DNA from: Nectonema munidae
Lineage: Eukaryota > Nematomorpha > Nectonematoida > Nectonematidae
DNA: 64,000 nucleotides
Assembly: GCA_030549495.1 (NCBI GenBank)
Contig: JAUIRK010000106.1
Coordinates: 1,259,001 to 1,323,000 of the forward strand
Direction: 5' to 3'
Of the stretch, positions 44,801-59,800 are shown piece after piece (positions within the stretch are counted from its first letter, which is position 1; each line of letters begins with the position of its first letter). Below the pieces are notes generated by a model, which did not search any database, was not told the DNA's origin, and saw only the letters and a list, made by a program, of their open reading frames with translations. The position numbers were made by a program, and so were the translations under genes.

Positions 44801-47800
44801 GCTTAAATTTAAAAGAAAAATTCAAATTGATTTTGCAAAATAAATTTAAAAAAAAAAGGTTGCAAAAAATAGTTGAGAGCATCTTCAGGCTTAAGCAAGT
44901 TCTTAAGCGGCTAAATATTGTTCGTATGAACTTTTCGAAAAAATCATAGTTTGTTGCATAAATAAAAGCATAGTTGCAAAAATGAACACTGTGGAACATC
45001 GTTTTACAACCTAACCCATTTTTTTATTCAATGAAAATAGTTTTTTCTATTTAAATTAACCGATTACTTATTAACACAAAAGAAAACACAAATAAAAGAT
45101 TTTTCTTTGGTTTAAACTCCCTATATGCAGTGGTTTTCATCTTGCGTCATACCCTTGAGAAGATATCTGCTGACGTATTGAATCATGCGTTGTGCTTTGT
45201 AGAAAACAGGAGAATCGTTTTTGATCAACTTGTTAACCAAACCAATGCTGTTCTGTTCGATGGACCCTGCACTTAGATTTCTGCGTGTCCACTGAAGTAG
45301 AGTATGGCTGTAATCAATACTAATAATTCTGCAATATGGACTTTTGCTTCCATACTACTTTTAAAGAGATAACGGCTATTTGTGCATCTGTGTAAACGTT
45401 CATTGCTAGAGTAAAGGAGGCCATGTTCATATATGAACAGTTATATACGTCTTTCCATAAGTCCCTATTGATCTGTTTAGTCTTTAATGTTTGAAAGAGA
45501 GAACACAATCTTTTTAAGCTTTTTTGAAGTATCCTCTTGAAAAAATAATAATCTTTTGGATAACCCTAAATTAACTAAAGAACCGATTTCACTGGATGTG
45601 AGATTGATTCAGTCCTGTTAACCTTGATATTACTGTTTACAAGGAACGAGATGAACGATTCATAAGCAAACTTACATCCTAAAAAGGATGTTAGAAAAGT
45701 AGATCTCAACTTACAAACAATTTTGAATTAAACCAGTAGCAAAAAGCGGCATCCATACGTAGCCTATCAAAGATAAAAACTGTGTGACCAACTTTGAAAG
45801 CAAAACATGATCTTATGCGAAGTGTATATTTAACACAAAGCATATCTTGTAAATCAAATTTTTCTGCCCCAAAGAAGTCCTATTGATCAAGGCAGAAGAT
45901 GAATTCATTTTCGGATATTAAAAAAACTTGCAAAACTATGCAAACAACTCTAACAGAATTTTTCTTATATACTAATTCTTCCTAATTCTTGCGACATAGT
46001 ACCTTCAAAAAATGTTTTTATATTTTCTAAGCCCTCTCTATAACGGGCACTACTCAAATACGGTTAGAAATAAACTGTCACTTAACCGTATTAGATAAGT
46101 ATATACACATTGTTTTTCCAAATTATAAATATACTGTGATAAAAAGTCGAATAAAAAATTAGATGATTACATGCAGTAGCGTAGCCAGGGATTTATATTT
46201 GGAGTGGGTAAGTAGAGCTCTACCGTGTATGTTTATTTGCCTACAGGCTTGGTCTAAATTTAAAGCATAAAATACTTCTTATAACTCTCCCACTCGTTGT
46301 GCTTATCAGCTCCTTTATCTACTTGTCTCTTTCTATTTCTTTGATAACATTTGTGATTTTATCGTGGTTAATATTTCTCATCTTCGTTTCTCATACCAAA
46401 AGGTAATTTTTTATGGCAAATTTGCTTTCTTATTACTGGTAGATCTTTTAACAAAATTAAACAATTTGATCGCCACCGTCAATCATATCAATAATTTTTC
46501 TAAATTTCCGTTTCATTTGCTTTGTATTGTTGGCATAAGCGGATTGTGAAAAATAAATTCATTATTTCTTTTTTTAAATCCTAAATTTAAATCTTTTGAT
46601 GATGGGGCTGATAACTTAGATAGAAGGGCCCGGTCCCAAACGCCCATAGCTGGCTAAGTGGTTGATTACATATATACCTTTATTTTAAATAGTGTTGAAG
46701 TCTGCGGGATTATTGAAGCTTAGTATAAAAAAAATAAAATGACCATTTTTTGAAAAAAGGTGTCGTATACTAAATTGTTGGGTTACGGATCGAATTAAAA
46801 AATCATCACTGTATATAAAAAATAATGAAATTAATTATCCATTTTTAACAGATTTTCAAAAACAAAAAGACAATCTTAGAAAGATTTTCCTTAACATAGG
46901 AGAAACCAAGTTGATTGAATGTGTGTAGACTAAAAACCTTGTACGACTTGCTTGATTACAGATAAATTAATAACAAATAAAAACTATTTATAACTTAAAT
47001 TTTAATATCATAAAAAATTCTTAGATTTAGGTTAACTATCTTTAAAAAAACAACAATTTAGATGATCTTTCAACAAAAAGCTGATACTTTTTGAATATTT
47101 TTAAACTTTATTTGTGCTTACCTTTAAATCGACCAACTACTTCCCTCCAAAGCTAACTAATTGAATAACTAACTATTTGTTTGATTGATTGATTGATTGA
47201 TAAACGAACTAGGCAATCTATTACTTAATTTTATAGTAAGTTACCCCGTCATCCGTTGACCAAACAGATATTTGCCTATAGACAGCATTGAAAGTGAATC
47301 ACATTTAGATGCATAATGAAATAATTTCAAAATTTTATCATTACTAAAAAAGAAACATGAAAACAGGTAATAAATATAATGTACATTTGTTGTTCACCAA
47401 ATCATCCTTCAAAATTAACACTTTCAAAAATCTAAGTATATTTTTGGAAATTTATTTATTTACTTAATCTTTTATTTTTTAAGTAACATTAATTATTCAG
47501 TATTTTGTTTAATTAGTGTAATTAAATATTTCTTTGTAAAAATATGAGAATAATTCATTTTTAAATATTGAAAAAAACTATAAATATAGGAAAGAAAATT
47601 AAGGGATGTGAATGTCTACAAAATGGATGCTAAAAAGGAGAATTAATATTCATGGGATGATTTAAGCATGGAATGATTTTTATTTTCTCTTATATTTTAT
47701 GTGTTAAAAAAGTTGTAATCGATATTTTAAAATAAGAATGCGAGTGTAGACAAAAGGTATAATTAAGTTCAAAATTGAATAAACAATGAAATATTGATTT

Positions 47801-50800
47801 TTTGTGTGAAATTTTGTCAATCTATCATGCATTATAGTTAAACCATACCTGTCAACCTAAATTTATTGAAACCTGTAAATTCTTGATTTTTTTGAAAAAA
47901 AATCTAAGCTAAGTTAATCTACATAATTCTATTTAATCTAAGAAATTTTGTTAAATGTAATTGACGATTTATTAGAATACTGCAAAATACAGATTTACTA
48001 GTTAACACAACAAAGTACTTAGTTAAACAAAAACAACGATTCAAAATGGAGATTCAAAGAACAAATGAATAATTTTTTTGCATTGTTATATGTTTTGGTT
48101 GCTTTCCTTTGCAGATTCAATTGATCATCCGGTCTCCAATTATGACAAAATTTTATATTCCTTTAATAAATATAAATAATTTTTCATATTTAAAAATATA
48201 TTATTAAATTTTTTTTAATTTAAATTATAAAAATTTTTTAAAACCGCGAGATAAAAACTGGAGAGAGGGAAAACAACCAAAACCGGGAGTCTCCTGATAT
48301 TACCAGGAGTTGACAGGTATAGTTTTATTGACACAGTAGGAAAGATTTTGGTTGTTTTTTATGGCCATATAACACGTGTTGCAGTAGATCCGTTATAACA
48401 CGGGTTCGTAGCTTGGACACCGCCATCTGCGTTATAAATGATCTATCTACGGTGTATTTATTTCATAGTGTTGAAAACCAATTGACTTGAAAATATAAAC
48501 AAATAAGCTCATGACTTTTCACAGAAAAAGACGCAAACTGTCCCAAATTTATATAATAAAAAAATTTTTGACACATAATTTTTACCCAAACTCAAGTTAA
48601 AAAGTTAAAGGAATATATTTTTAATTTAATATCTTTCTTATTTACGTCATTTTCTATATAAAAAGTTTCTAAAAAAATATTTTTATTTTTGATGGAAATA
48701 CAAAAAAATGGAATTAATGGAATATATCTAAAAACAATGTTAATTACTTTTATAGTATAAAAAAAATTAATATTAAATTTCCTATATTTTCGACATTTTC
48801 AATAAAAAATAATGCAATTTATTATAAAATAACATTTTAATTTAATAAGTTATAAAATTCACCATTAATAGATATTTTATGATTTAAATTTATAGAATTT
48901 ATTTTTCTTAAAAATATTCTTTTTAAACTTGTATAATATATATTTAAGTTTTTAAAATTTAATTTAGAGGAAATAATAAAATCAATTAGTTTTAAATTTT
49001 GTAAAAAAATGATTAAGTATCCCTATTTTCATATATTGGGTGACTTTGGGTGAAGTCATATCTGAGAAATAACTGAGGTGGTTGCATGTGCTCAGGGGGT
49101 AACTGTGACATGCATTTAAAACGTTATGAAAAAACTTACTCTTTTACCCGGAGATCCAGGTAGACCCTTTTCACCAAGCAAACCAGGCAAACCAGGGGCT
49201 CCCTAAATTGTGAGTGAGAATATTATAAAGCAAAAAAAACAAAAATAACACATTACATCTTTTCCAGGAAAGCCATCATAGCCACGTGGTCCAGAGTCAC
49301 CTTTCTCGCCCTAATAAAAGGAGAATAGCAGTAATGATTTTAATTTTCAGAAAGTTGATTAAAACATCAAAAGGAAAGGCCTTACACGCCTTTAACCTCT
49401 TTCATGTCTTCGTAAGTTTAGCAGGAGTAGACGATTTCTGGATTTTCACGTATTTTTGTATCAAATGAAATTGATCAAAATAAGAAAAATAATAAAAATT
49501 TTATCCATCTTTTGACGTATCTTATTTTTAGAGATATGTTTAGTTTATATAAAATGTTAATTTTAGTGTAGTTAATTTTTGAGTCATTTTAACAATTTAC
49601 TTAAAAATAAAAAAAAGGAATAATTTTCCATCCTTTAGTTAGAGTAAATATTAAAAAAGCAAACTAACTCATTTAGGACCAAAAAATGAAAATCCTCTGC
49701 TTTAGAAATTACATTAAAAATTGTAATTAAAAACTATTAGTCTTAAAAATTCTGATCCTTAACGGATTATAAAAAGACTTATTCCAACAATTTTATAAAA
49801 GGTTAGTTTTCCAACCCATAGAATGGGATTCTTTTTCGGGAAAAAATTAAATCATTTCCTAATGTCTGAATATTTTTTCTAGATATCTAAAATTTTTAGT
49901 ATAAAAAGAAAAATTAAAACATACTATGTTTTTATGACAATTTGATTATAATCAAAAAAAATATAGGGAAAAACATTTTTACTTTTGTTCCTTTAGGACC
50001 AGGCAAACCTTGAATTATTTGTCCAATTGGTGGCTTATCTATACTCAGTGTTCCAGGTCTTCCAGGAAGTCCCATTGGACCATATTCGCCTTTTTGTCCT
50101 TTAGGTCCTTGAAATCCGGGACCCATTGGACCTTTATCACCTTTATGACCTATAGCTCCAGGCAGACCCTTAATGCAAAGATTTTATAGCAATTACAGGA
50201 GACAAGTAAAGTCAACTTACGGGCCGTCCCATGTCACCTTTTTCTCCAGGTGCGCCAGTGTAGCCAGTTTCACCAGGAAATCCCTAAATAGAAGATTTTT
50301 TGAATAAAAAATTCAACAATCTTGAGTACCTGATATTCAGATTATGGAAGTAAGCAAGTAAAAATGAACTTTTCACTTCAGCCGAATTCTTTGATAACTT
50401 GATTTCAATACACATCTATTGGTTGTCCCTCACTACGTGAACTGATTTAACACATGCATATTAAGGTTGTTTCAGGTTTAATTACAAATCAATGATAAAT
50501 AGCCTAAAGATCCTAGAAAACAAATATAAATTAAGCCAGCATAAATTCCGACATTGCATCTATTTTTCCTAAATTTTGAGAAGTTTTGAAAATGATACAA
50601 GTGTGTGTGTGTGTTAAATACCAGTATTTCCGGTGTTGTTGCTAATTACCCTCAAAAAGGGAAAAATTATAATTTTAACGAAAGTTTAATTTGTGTAAAT
50701 TAAAAAAAGTGGCAGAAAAGATAGAACGTTATCACAAAATAGAAATAACTTGTTTTTTAATTATTATTTCTGTAATATTTTAGGAAAGTTTTTTGGATCA

Positions 50801-53800
50801 AGAAAAAATTTTTTTTTAAATTAGATCCTTATATCGCTAAAAAAAGAAATATGCACTTTAACTCTATTTGTCACATTTATCGAGTATATAAAAAAACTAC
50901 TTTTCCGCTTGATACAAAACATGTCTAACAAAAATTGTGTGAGATAACATATATACATGATTTTAATAAATTTCTAGTTATGATCAAGGGATTATGTGAT
51001 TGTTCAGCTGTTTATAAAGAAAAGCCAATAAATACTTAGTGGCTGTTATGCCCGTTGCTACAACGCAGTAATATGAAGTATGATGTTGGTGTAATAGCGA
51101 AAGGCTAAATTTCTCACAGAACTTTAAAATATGAAGTATGACAGGAAGCGATCAGAGATATGCTATTTTGGTGACTCTATTTTTTTATCTTTAAATTTTA
51201 AGACATAAAAATGAGCCTAATATTCTGGTGTACTGTTCGCTTGGTGATGTGGACTTTCTTTTACTTCATACAATAAATTTCGTAAACAATGATCTCGTAA
51301 CCACATTCAGGACAAAGATAATACAGATTCTGATAAGGTTTTATTTATCTCCGATGACTTTCATACCCAAAGAGAGAATCTCACCTTAAACTTAAGTCAG
51401 AACTTTTTTGTTGAATTTGAAAGCTAAACTCAATTTTAGACAATTTTGCATTTAATAGTTTGATGACGTTTATCGAAACATTATTTAAAGATTCTTTTTC
51501 GATTGTTATGGATTAATTAATAATTTCAATTTAACACAATAACATCAATTAAGCCAAATTAGAAATTTGCTTAATCAAATACTCTTTATGGGTTAGAAAA
51601 TTGCACATTGATCACTTTGGTATGTTAAAAATTACTCAATTTCTTTAAATATACCGAGAAAACCTGTAGGTAGGTAGATCTCAAAGCACTTTCCAGCGTG
51701 TGCTGATATGCTTGCTAACCTAAGGCTAATAAAAGAGTATTCGGCAGTTGGATAAAATTGGAAAAAAAATTCATTTTTTGAAAATTAAAAAAAAATAATG
51801 CTGAAAAAATTGAAAAAGGAGGAGCAAAATTTTATTCACTTGGAAATTTTCAATCAATTTTCATTACTTTATTTTGCTCTATCATCTATGATAATTTTAA
51901 TTGAGTTAAAAAGAATAAAAAATGACAGAAACTCAAATATATCCAACCTTTATATAAATATTAAAGGACCGGTTAATTAATTAATTAATTAATTAAGTTG
52001 TTTTGTGACGTTCGCACCCATCCTTTCGGATATCGTGGCCCGCCCGGAATGCTGAGTTCTCTTTAAGTTGAATGAGGACAAAAGAGAAAGAGAACTTACT
52101 GGTGCTCCATCTCGTCCAGGAATACCAGCATCTCCTTTTATTCCAACAGAGTTAATTCCCCCATATCCAGGCTCCCCCTAAAGAAAGTATTGGAAGTGAG
52201 CATTTTAAAGTAAGATCAAATTGAACGAATTTTACCGGTGGTCCAGCTGGTCCAGCATTTCCAGGCAAACCTGGCATGCCTGAAGGGCCATCTCTTCCAG
52301 AAAGGCCAGGTACTCCCTAAAAATAATATGTTTAAATGTTAGACAGTTTATATCATTTCATTGTTTAGGAAGACATCATATTGGTGATGATGATGACTTT
52401 ATTGATACCAGTATTAATGATAATTTTTATTAATTATATTTTTATATTAAAAATAATAATAGTATTATATAAGCTATACGACACTTATGATAATCATTTT
52501 GCGGTTGAGTTTCATAATGAGGATGAGCTGGATGATGTCGTAGCGATTTTCATAGTGATGATGCGGTTAAGGCTGATGATGGCGATGTTAATAATAACGA
52601 TGATGCTGAGGGTTAAGATCAGTCAGTATACTGAAAGGACTGGGTATCACGTTATCCTTAAAAAAATCTCAAACCCAACAAAATCTTTTATTTTTATATG
52701 GCTTTTCAGAACCACAACCTCAATAAGTGAGCACGAACATCGCAATAAGAAGGGGCATCTTCTCGATTTTGAGTCGCAAACACTAAAACGAGGCGATATG
52801 AAAAATGTAGCATTTTTTGTGCAAAAGATACTCTTAAGTTTTATGCCTAACTGTAGATAGCTGGATTAAATTGTGTGAAATTATAAATTAAAATTGTATG
52901 AAAGTTGACTGAATAGGTCAGTGGTTCTCATCAGGGAAGGAATTCCACCTTGGAGGGAATTTAACATATCATAGAGATGAGGGAGGACGAAAAATTTGAA
53001 ACTACAAACAGACAGATTTTAACCGAGGAGATCAGAAGAGATAAAACTATGTTTAATAAGTATAAAAATCAAGGAGCATTTTTATTTGTTACTAAATGTG
53101 TATAATGTGTAATATTAAGGTTGTTTACAGTAGTCTTGTCAGAACACTGAAAAATTAGAAATATGAAAATTTTCGGTATTATAATAGGATTATTTTAAAT
53201 GTAAACCTTCATAAAATGTTTTCAAAAGCAACTTTTAGGCAGATAATTTTGAGAAGAGCAAGATCAAAGGGCACGTGCGAGTAAAAGCGAAATTTATAAA
53301 CTTTCGAGAAGGGTCATGTTTGACTAAAAAATCCCGTTCGCTTAAAATCCGTTGGAAAATTTTTGGTCTAAAAAATGCATAGAAGCCATAAAGCGAAAGT
53401 TAAATGTAGCCATGATGAAGATGGTAATTAGATGATATATGCAATCTAAAAATAAATAATCATTAAATTGTACGTCCGTTCCATTGCATCCATCGAGACC
53501 GGTAGGTCCTGCTGGACCTTCGAGACCAGGTAAGCCCTTAAAATTCAAGTATACATTTTTGCTAACAGAAAAAGAAAAGAATTGCGTTGCTTACTGGTAT
53601 TCCAGGAACTCCTGTAAAGCCTGGCAGACCTGGCGCTCCCTAAACAAACAATTTAAAGGTTTAAAAATGGGTTCAGTCTTTGAAATATATAAGCTTTATT
53701 CTTCGAAACCTAAACAATTAATGTATCAGAATTTTAATTATCAAAAAGATGTCCTGTCTTGAAGAATCCCATTATAGACAAGCATGATATCTAACAAAAT

Positions 53801-56800
53801 TATGGTTAAAATAACAAATCAATACCGAGACCTTTATGAAGTTGCAATATAAATTTATTAATATTGCCTACATATAATCTGCTAGCCAGGTTTTCCACAC
53901 ACATATATATGCAATAAATACAAAAAGGGCACTTGATATCAGAAATTTTGTCAAAAAATTTTTTATTATCAAATACCATGATAAAATGGATAAAATAAAA
54001 ATAAATAATGTGACAATTTTTCAATTTGCAACATAAAAAAATATTTTGCATAAAAGATAAAAAAATTAATTTTAATCAGTTCTTTAATTCATCTAATTAT
54101 ATTGTATGGATATATTTGATACATTTTATCTTTTAAGCGGAGGGGGTAAACAAATGCCAAAATTTGTTTTGTGACATTTTATCTTAATACTTAATATACA
54201 TATTAAAAAACCTAGAATAGGTTTTGATAAAATTTAGGGCCAGTTTGTAAAAAAAGTTAAAGAAGTTTTAAAAAATTATCTAATATACTTTTTATATATT
54301 TATTAGCTTTAATATTTTTAAACAAACATAACTAACCTGAAGGAAATATAACACTAATTAACTAGACAGATTTATTTAATTATAATTAAAAATATGTGAA
54401 ATTAACAGTCACATTTATTGTAAGCGCCATATAAATGTAGATATTTGACTTACTCTTAATCCTTTAGGCCCAATAGCACCATGATATCCCAGTTCTCCTT
54501 TTTGACCCTTAGGACCCATTGGCCCTTCAACGCCAATAAAACCGGGTAAACCAGTCAGACCTTGTAATCCAGGAAGTCCAGGAGGACCCTAAAAAGTATG
54601 AATTTCACAGAACTGCTCTAGATCCATCTGAAAATGAAAGCTTACGTGTGATCCTTTTTCGCCAAAGCAACGGCATGAGCCTCGCGATTCATACATAGTC
54701 CCATCTTTAGCTTGATAGCAGCCTTGACAAACCTGAAAAAAGATTGTACATGGTAGTGATAGGTAATTTGAAGAAGCAAACGCCCTTCTTGCAGATAACT
54801 ACGGCAACAGCAAGGTCAATAAAGTTAATAAGTCAGAGGGCTAACGTTAAAAATTAAATGTTACAAAAAAATGTAAAGAATTTTTTTACACACTTCATTT
54901 CGTCATCACTTTCAACTGATGCAGACAATTTCTTCCTTAATGGTACTTTCATGTCTAACCATTTGAGGACCGGTGGAAAGATGGTGTCCCAAAAAATGAA
55001 GATCGTCTTCTTTAAGTATATAAAATTGCATTGGAAAATAAAGGAGACGATTAGTCTTCAAAATCCGGGTCCTCAAAGGGCATAATTAATCTCGTTTACT
55101 TTTTCTAGGATGAAATGGGTTGGTCAATCACGAAGTCATTTTAATAAATCAAGCAATACAAATAATTTAATGAAGTTATTTGTGTCTAAAATATTGATAT
55201 ATTGAATTGATAAATTCCATATTCTCATAGCTACCCTCTTCTTTTGGTAAACTTCTCAGTTTTAAGACTTGGAGGATCAGAATTTGAAAACGAATCCTTT
55301 ACTTTCTTATTCATTGGAATTTTATATATTTAAAGCAGACGCTTTTCATTGGACAATAATGTCACAGTGGTTATTAAGTCTGTAACATTCTAACTTCCTT
55401 TCTGCGTTTACTTGTATACTTTCATGGCCATAATAAAAATTGCTTATAATAAATATTTTAAAAAATGAATAAAATTTAATTTTGCGAAATTTAGCCAAGA
55501 TTTTTAGGTTAAATTTTGGTTGCCGTACTGATCGTCAAAAATAGTTAGCAAAAAATTTATGTCACATATTTTAATATGATAACTTTCAATTCAATTCAAT
55601 TCATTTATTTTTCAGCCAAACAAATGTGTATTCATTGTAAAATTCAAAATAAAATGTGATTACCTTTCAAAAACTAACTTTTCCAATGCCCTTTCATAAA
55701 ACTCAAAGCAGGCGATTTTTATTTTATCGGACACTGGTATCCCATTAAGTCTGCAATCCAGGAACTGGAAGAAATAAAATTTAATCAATAAAAAAATTTG
55801 CAAACACCCTCCAAGAAACCCAGACATTATATAAGAATTCTAAAGAACAGGAAAGAAACCGACACGCCATGCGATAAAATTACAGATATTCATATTAGCA
55901 TCCGCCATTTTATAGACTAAGGCTGAGTTGTGAAAACAAAAACTTTCTGATATTAATAACGCATATTTTGAAAATGAAATCAGTTAACTGCTCGAGAGGC
56001 GATTTTAAAAATTTTCGTATCCACATTTTATATACAAGTTATATGAAAAATAATTCATAAAATGTCTTCAAAAATGAAACTATTTTTATGATAGAGGTGT
56101 TAATTGTATGCTGGTGAAGGAGAAAATAAAACTAAACAAGATAAAATTCAAGCCAGGCTCAAATTTCTGTTGGGTAGAAAAGGCAATTCACGCACATGGA
56201 AATGAGATTAGCGGTCTGTCACCCGATCTCTGAACTAAATAATAAAATATCTGCATAGACATGCACGGAGATTTACCGAATCTAAAACACCATAGTAGAA
56301 AAACTAAGCATCATTATTAAATTGCGTCTATTTCATTACAATCTTTGCAATGTGCAAATTTTGGAATTTTGTTTGAAAGAATAAGATGCTTGATTTGAAA
56401 GTGGAGTTTGTTTATCAGATTGCGATAGGTTGATACACATGTTTACTTTGTTCCTACAAACTGTTTTTAATTAATACCACAAGCAAAAGAGATAAAGCTA
56501 ATTAATGAGTGACATTGATTAAGAATGAATAAAGGAATCGCTTAATTAAAACCTTAAAATAACCATGGAAAGAGCAAATGATGGCAGAGAAAGGACGCGT
56601 TGTGATGAATGAAACATGATAAGCCGACTAAACTCTCTTACAAATAATAAAACTTCATCCTTCCGCCCCCTCTTGCAAACGAACAAATTGGAAAGGTATA
56701 AAAGCGCGAAGCAAGGCAACAACACGCATACATAACGGTTTTCTTTGTTACACGTCACCTAAAACTTGGCTCATGCGTTTTTACTTGGCAAAGCCAGGGA

Positions 56801-59800
56801 AATTGACGAAGAGGCAGGAGATGACTACATCTTTAGAAACTTGGCATTTTTCAAAAAGGAATTAAAGGAATCTTGGTTTATGAGCCTAATTCATTCCATC
56901 TGTTCTTGAACCGAATTATTTTTATCAATTTGAATTCATGTAAAATTCATTAACACTAACATAGATACCTTAATTATTAACATATACACTGTTTGCAAAA
57001 TACATTTTTCAGGGCAACTTTTTAGACTCAAAAAATCCAGAATATTACATACAGAACAGGAACGCACATCGGCGGGCAGGGGACACCTTATGTGATTTTC
57101 ATGGGATTTCGCTCCACCAATAATTTTGAATTTTTTAATTTTATATCTTTTTGTATCGTTAAGACTTGTTTGGCTTGCGAGTAGACTTTCCATATAACTT
57201 TACTTGTTTTACTGTTGAGTTTCAGACCCATATTCTTTTTAAATAATTTTAAAAATTATAAAAAAAAGAAGTTAAGCTCCAATAATTTTAAAGAAAACAA
57301 AACGCATAGCATATGGCAATCATATTATATTAAAAATGGAAAAAGATTCAATCAAAGCAAAGAGAAACAAAAGCTAAAAGTGCCCCAAATCAATTGTTCA
57401 AAATGCTAACATTCCTTCAGAATAAAAATAAAGATCCACACTAGCTTATGATAATAATCTATTTGTTTTATCAGTCTAGACAAAATGATTATCATGCATG
57501 ATAAATTGAAAACAAAAGGATATTTCGAAGTAACAAGCAATGCAAAAATGGATACGATATTGCAAACTGTCCTATGATATTGTGAAATCTTGTAAACGAG
57601 AGCATGAAAGGAAAATAGGACTCATGTGAAAAGGTGAAGTCAAATAATAAATCTTTTCATTTCTCCGTCTCTAATATATCTATAAAAAGAGCGTTCCATT
57701 AGCGCTCCTTTCCGGGACCCGCGCATAATTTCGAGTGTGGATTTTCAAAACTTATTGTGGGCGGGACAGGTGTTGTTTCAATATTAATACAGCGGATTAA
57801 CTTGTAAAGTTGTGGGTATTTGCGAATTGATTCTTAAAAAATTGTACAATTTATAGGATCTTCGTTCATTGCTCATATCCGTTCTAACATCAGCAAGTGC
57901 TGCTACATCACGCACATTGACACTTTTTACATCATCAAAGCTTCATTTGTTTCTTTAGATAAAGTTCATCTTTATTTCCATATACAATACGCTGCTATAT
58001 TGAAGCAATTTTCCTACTCTTTCTGTTGTTAATGGCAATGTTTTATGTCTTATGGCAATAACTGGAGATAAGGAGCGTACTTTCAGTCTTGCTCACCATT
58101 TTATTTCTGCAAAACGGCTTCTATAAAAAGCCAAACGTCATTGATTTCTTATTTTAAAACAGAGCTATGAATAACAAAATTTTTTTTTTGAATCTATCAA
58201 TGAAATTGAATCTATCACATAAATTCAATGTATAAAAACAGTAGCATTTAAATTATATAGTACTTCTTTGTCAAAATGAAATACATACGTGTTAAGTTGG
58301 GCGATAGAAAGTTCAAATTGAGGAAATTGTGAGTTGGTTGCCAGTTTTAAAATTTTAAGTGCGGTACGGGTTTAAATTTTTTTATTGCGGATGGGGGGGG
58401 GGAGGTGCAAAATGGGGAGGTAGAGAGGGTGTGGGCAAATTTTTACAACCCGCGCAGGGCTCTACTAATGAGCATTGAAAATCTAATATTTTTTTTAACC
58501 TTAGCTCTAGAGTTTTACTTCAAATTTTTATGTTTAAAAAAGAAAAATCAGTTTTGACTATTTTACGTCTTTTAATAAATAGAGTTACTTATATAAATAC
58601 AGGCAATGAGCATATATTCAGTGTTATAATACTTTCGCGGGCCTTAAATTTTAGTTTAGAAATAAAATGTATTAATACACTTTAATACTCATGAACTATA
58701 TTTTGATTTTTATTTTTTAACAACAATTTTGTAGTGAATAATCACAATAAAAAGATCAAATAATCTTTGAAAAATAGAAGAAAAAATCTATTCATCATGA
58801 AAAATGCAAAACATCACTCAAAAGGAACAGTTAAAATGATTCATTCTGACTTGACTCCACAGATATGAGATAACTCTGAAACAAAATCAATTTTCGCTAA
58901 CTGTGTGAATGGCTGAAATATAGAAAATCTTCGCATCAGAATTTAAATACCAGAATCGATTCTTTTTAATGAAATTCCTCTTTTCACTACCTCTATTCGA
59001 TTTTTGTAATATATCAGCAGAGAAAACGACTAAAACTGAATAGTTGAAAGAAAGGTGGCATAAGTAAATACAATTACAAGTAGGTTAACGAACACACCCA
59101 TTTTATTGATTTAATATTTTTATCAACACAACAGGTTGTCTACGCTCCTCCATAAACAAAATTTGATTGAATCATTACTTCTTGGCTGCAATGCATTCCT
59201 GTCTCTCTTTATTATTTGATTTTCGCTTGATATTCATATTAAATATTATGCATACTTTTTTCAGAACCGATTTTGGAATACTTTTTGACTTTCTTCTCCA
59301 ATGTTTATTTTTATCATAACATTTTCTAAACTGGAGATAAATTTTGGATTCCATTAGATATGCTCACTGCTCACACTCTTAACAAATTTATTAGACACAC
59401 AACTTCTTCTTTTAAGCTTTTGTCCGAAAATCTGTTACACCAAATTTCCTTGCTACACAAGTACTCTTTTTTATTTAAAAAAAAAGTGGGAAAAAATTGA
59501 GCATAATTAGTTTGTTGAGAAAATAAAATTTTCATAAAGTTTCTTAATTTTTCAATGTCTTGCATTGAATTTTTGGATCTCATGATTACGTGCGCCAAAA
59601 CTAAAACAATGAAAACACATGAATAGTACTCAAACTAGATATCACTCTTTCCTGATCACCAACATTTTTGTAGCTTCAATTACTTTTATAATTCATATAG
59701 GGAATGGAAAACAGAAAAAAAAAATGGCAAAATGCCTATATTGAATTGATGTATCTTTGAGTTGTGGAAATTTTTTAACTTTAAGGGTGACTGAATAAAA

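Larger units (their letters stand above)
44546..49139. other. Collagen IV intron 11 (4.6 kb)
   Basis: It contains two MITE-like elements (46173-46662 and 47845-48320). At 45120-45510 the minus strand has higher complexity and a 62-codon frame ([20 protein letters not shown]) followed by broken pieces. It may be a worn transposase, but I could not assign a family. Confidence 0.6.

Noticed and set aside
45320-45508. 62-codon minus-strand frame, considered as a transposase piece
   Set aside because: It has some complexity but no motif that I can assign to a family.
52381-52860. 159-codon open frame on the plus strand in collagen intron 5
   Set aside because: The first half is a degenerate GATGAT repeat that suppresses stops. 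The product is Met/Ile-rich without a recognisable domain and lies antisense inside a well-supported intron.
57690-57780. GC-richer patch with GTGGGCGGGAC in collagen intron 1, considered as a promoter
   Set aside because: A single GC-box-like word without other core elements or a downstream exon is not enough.
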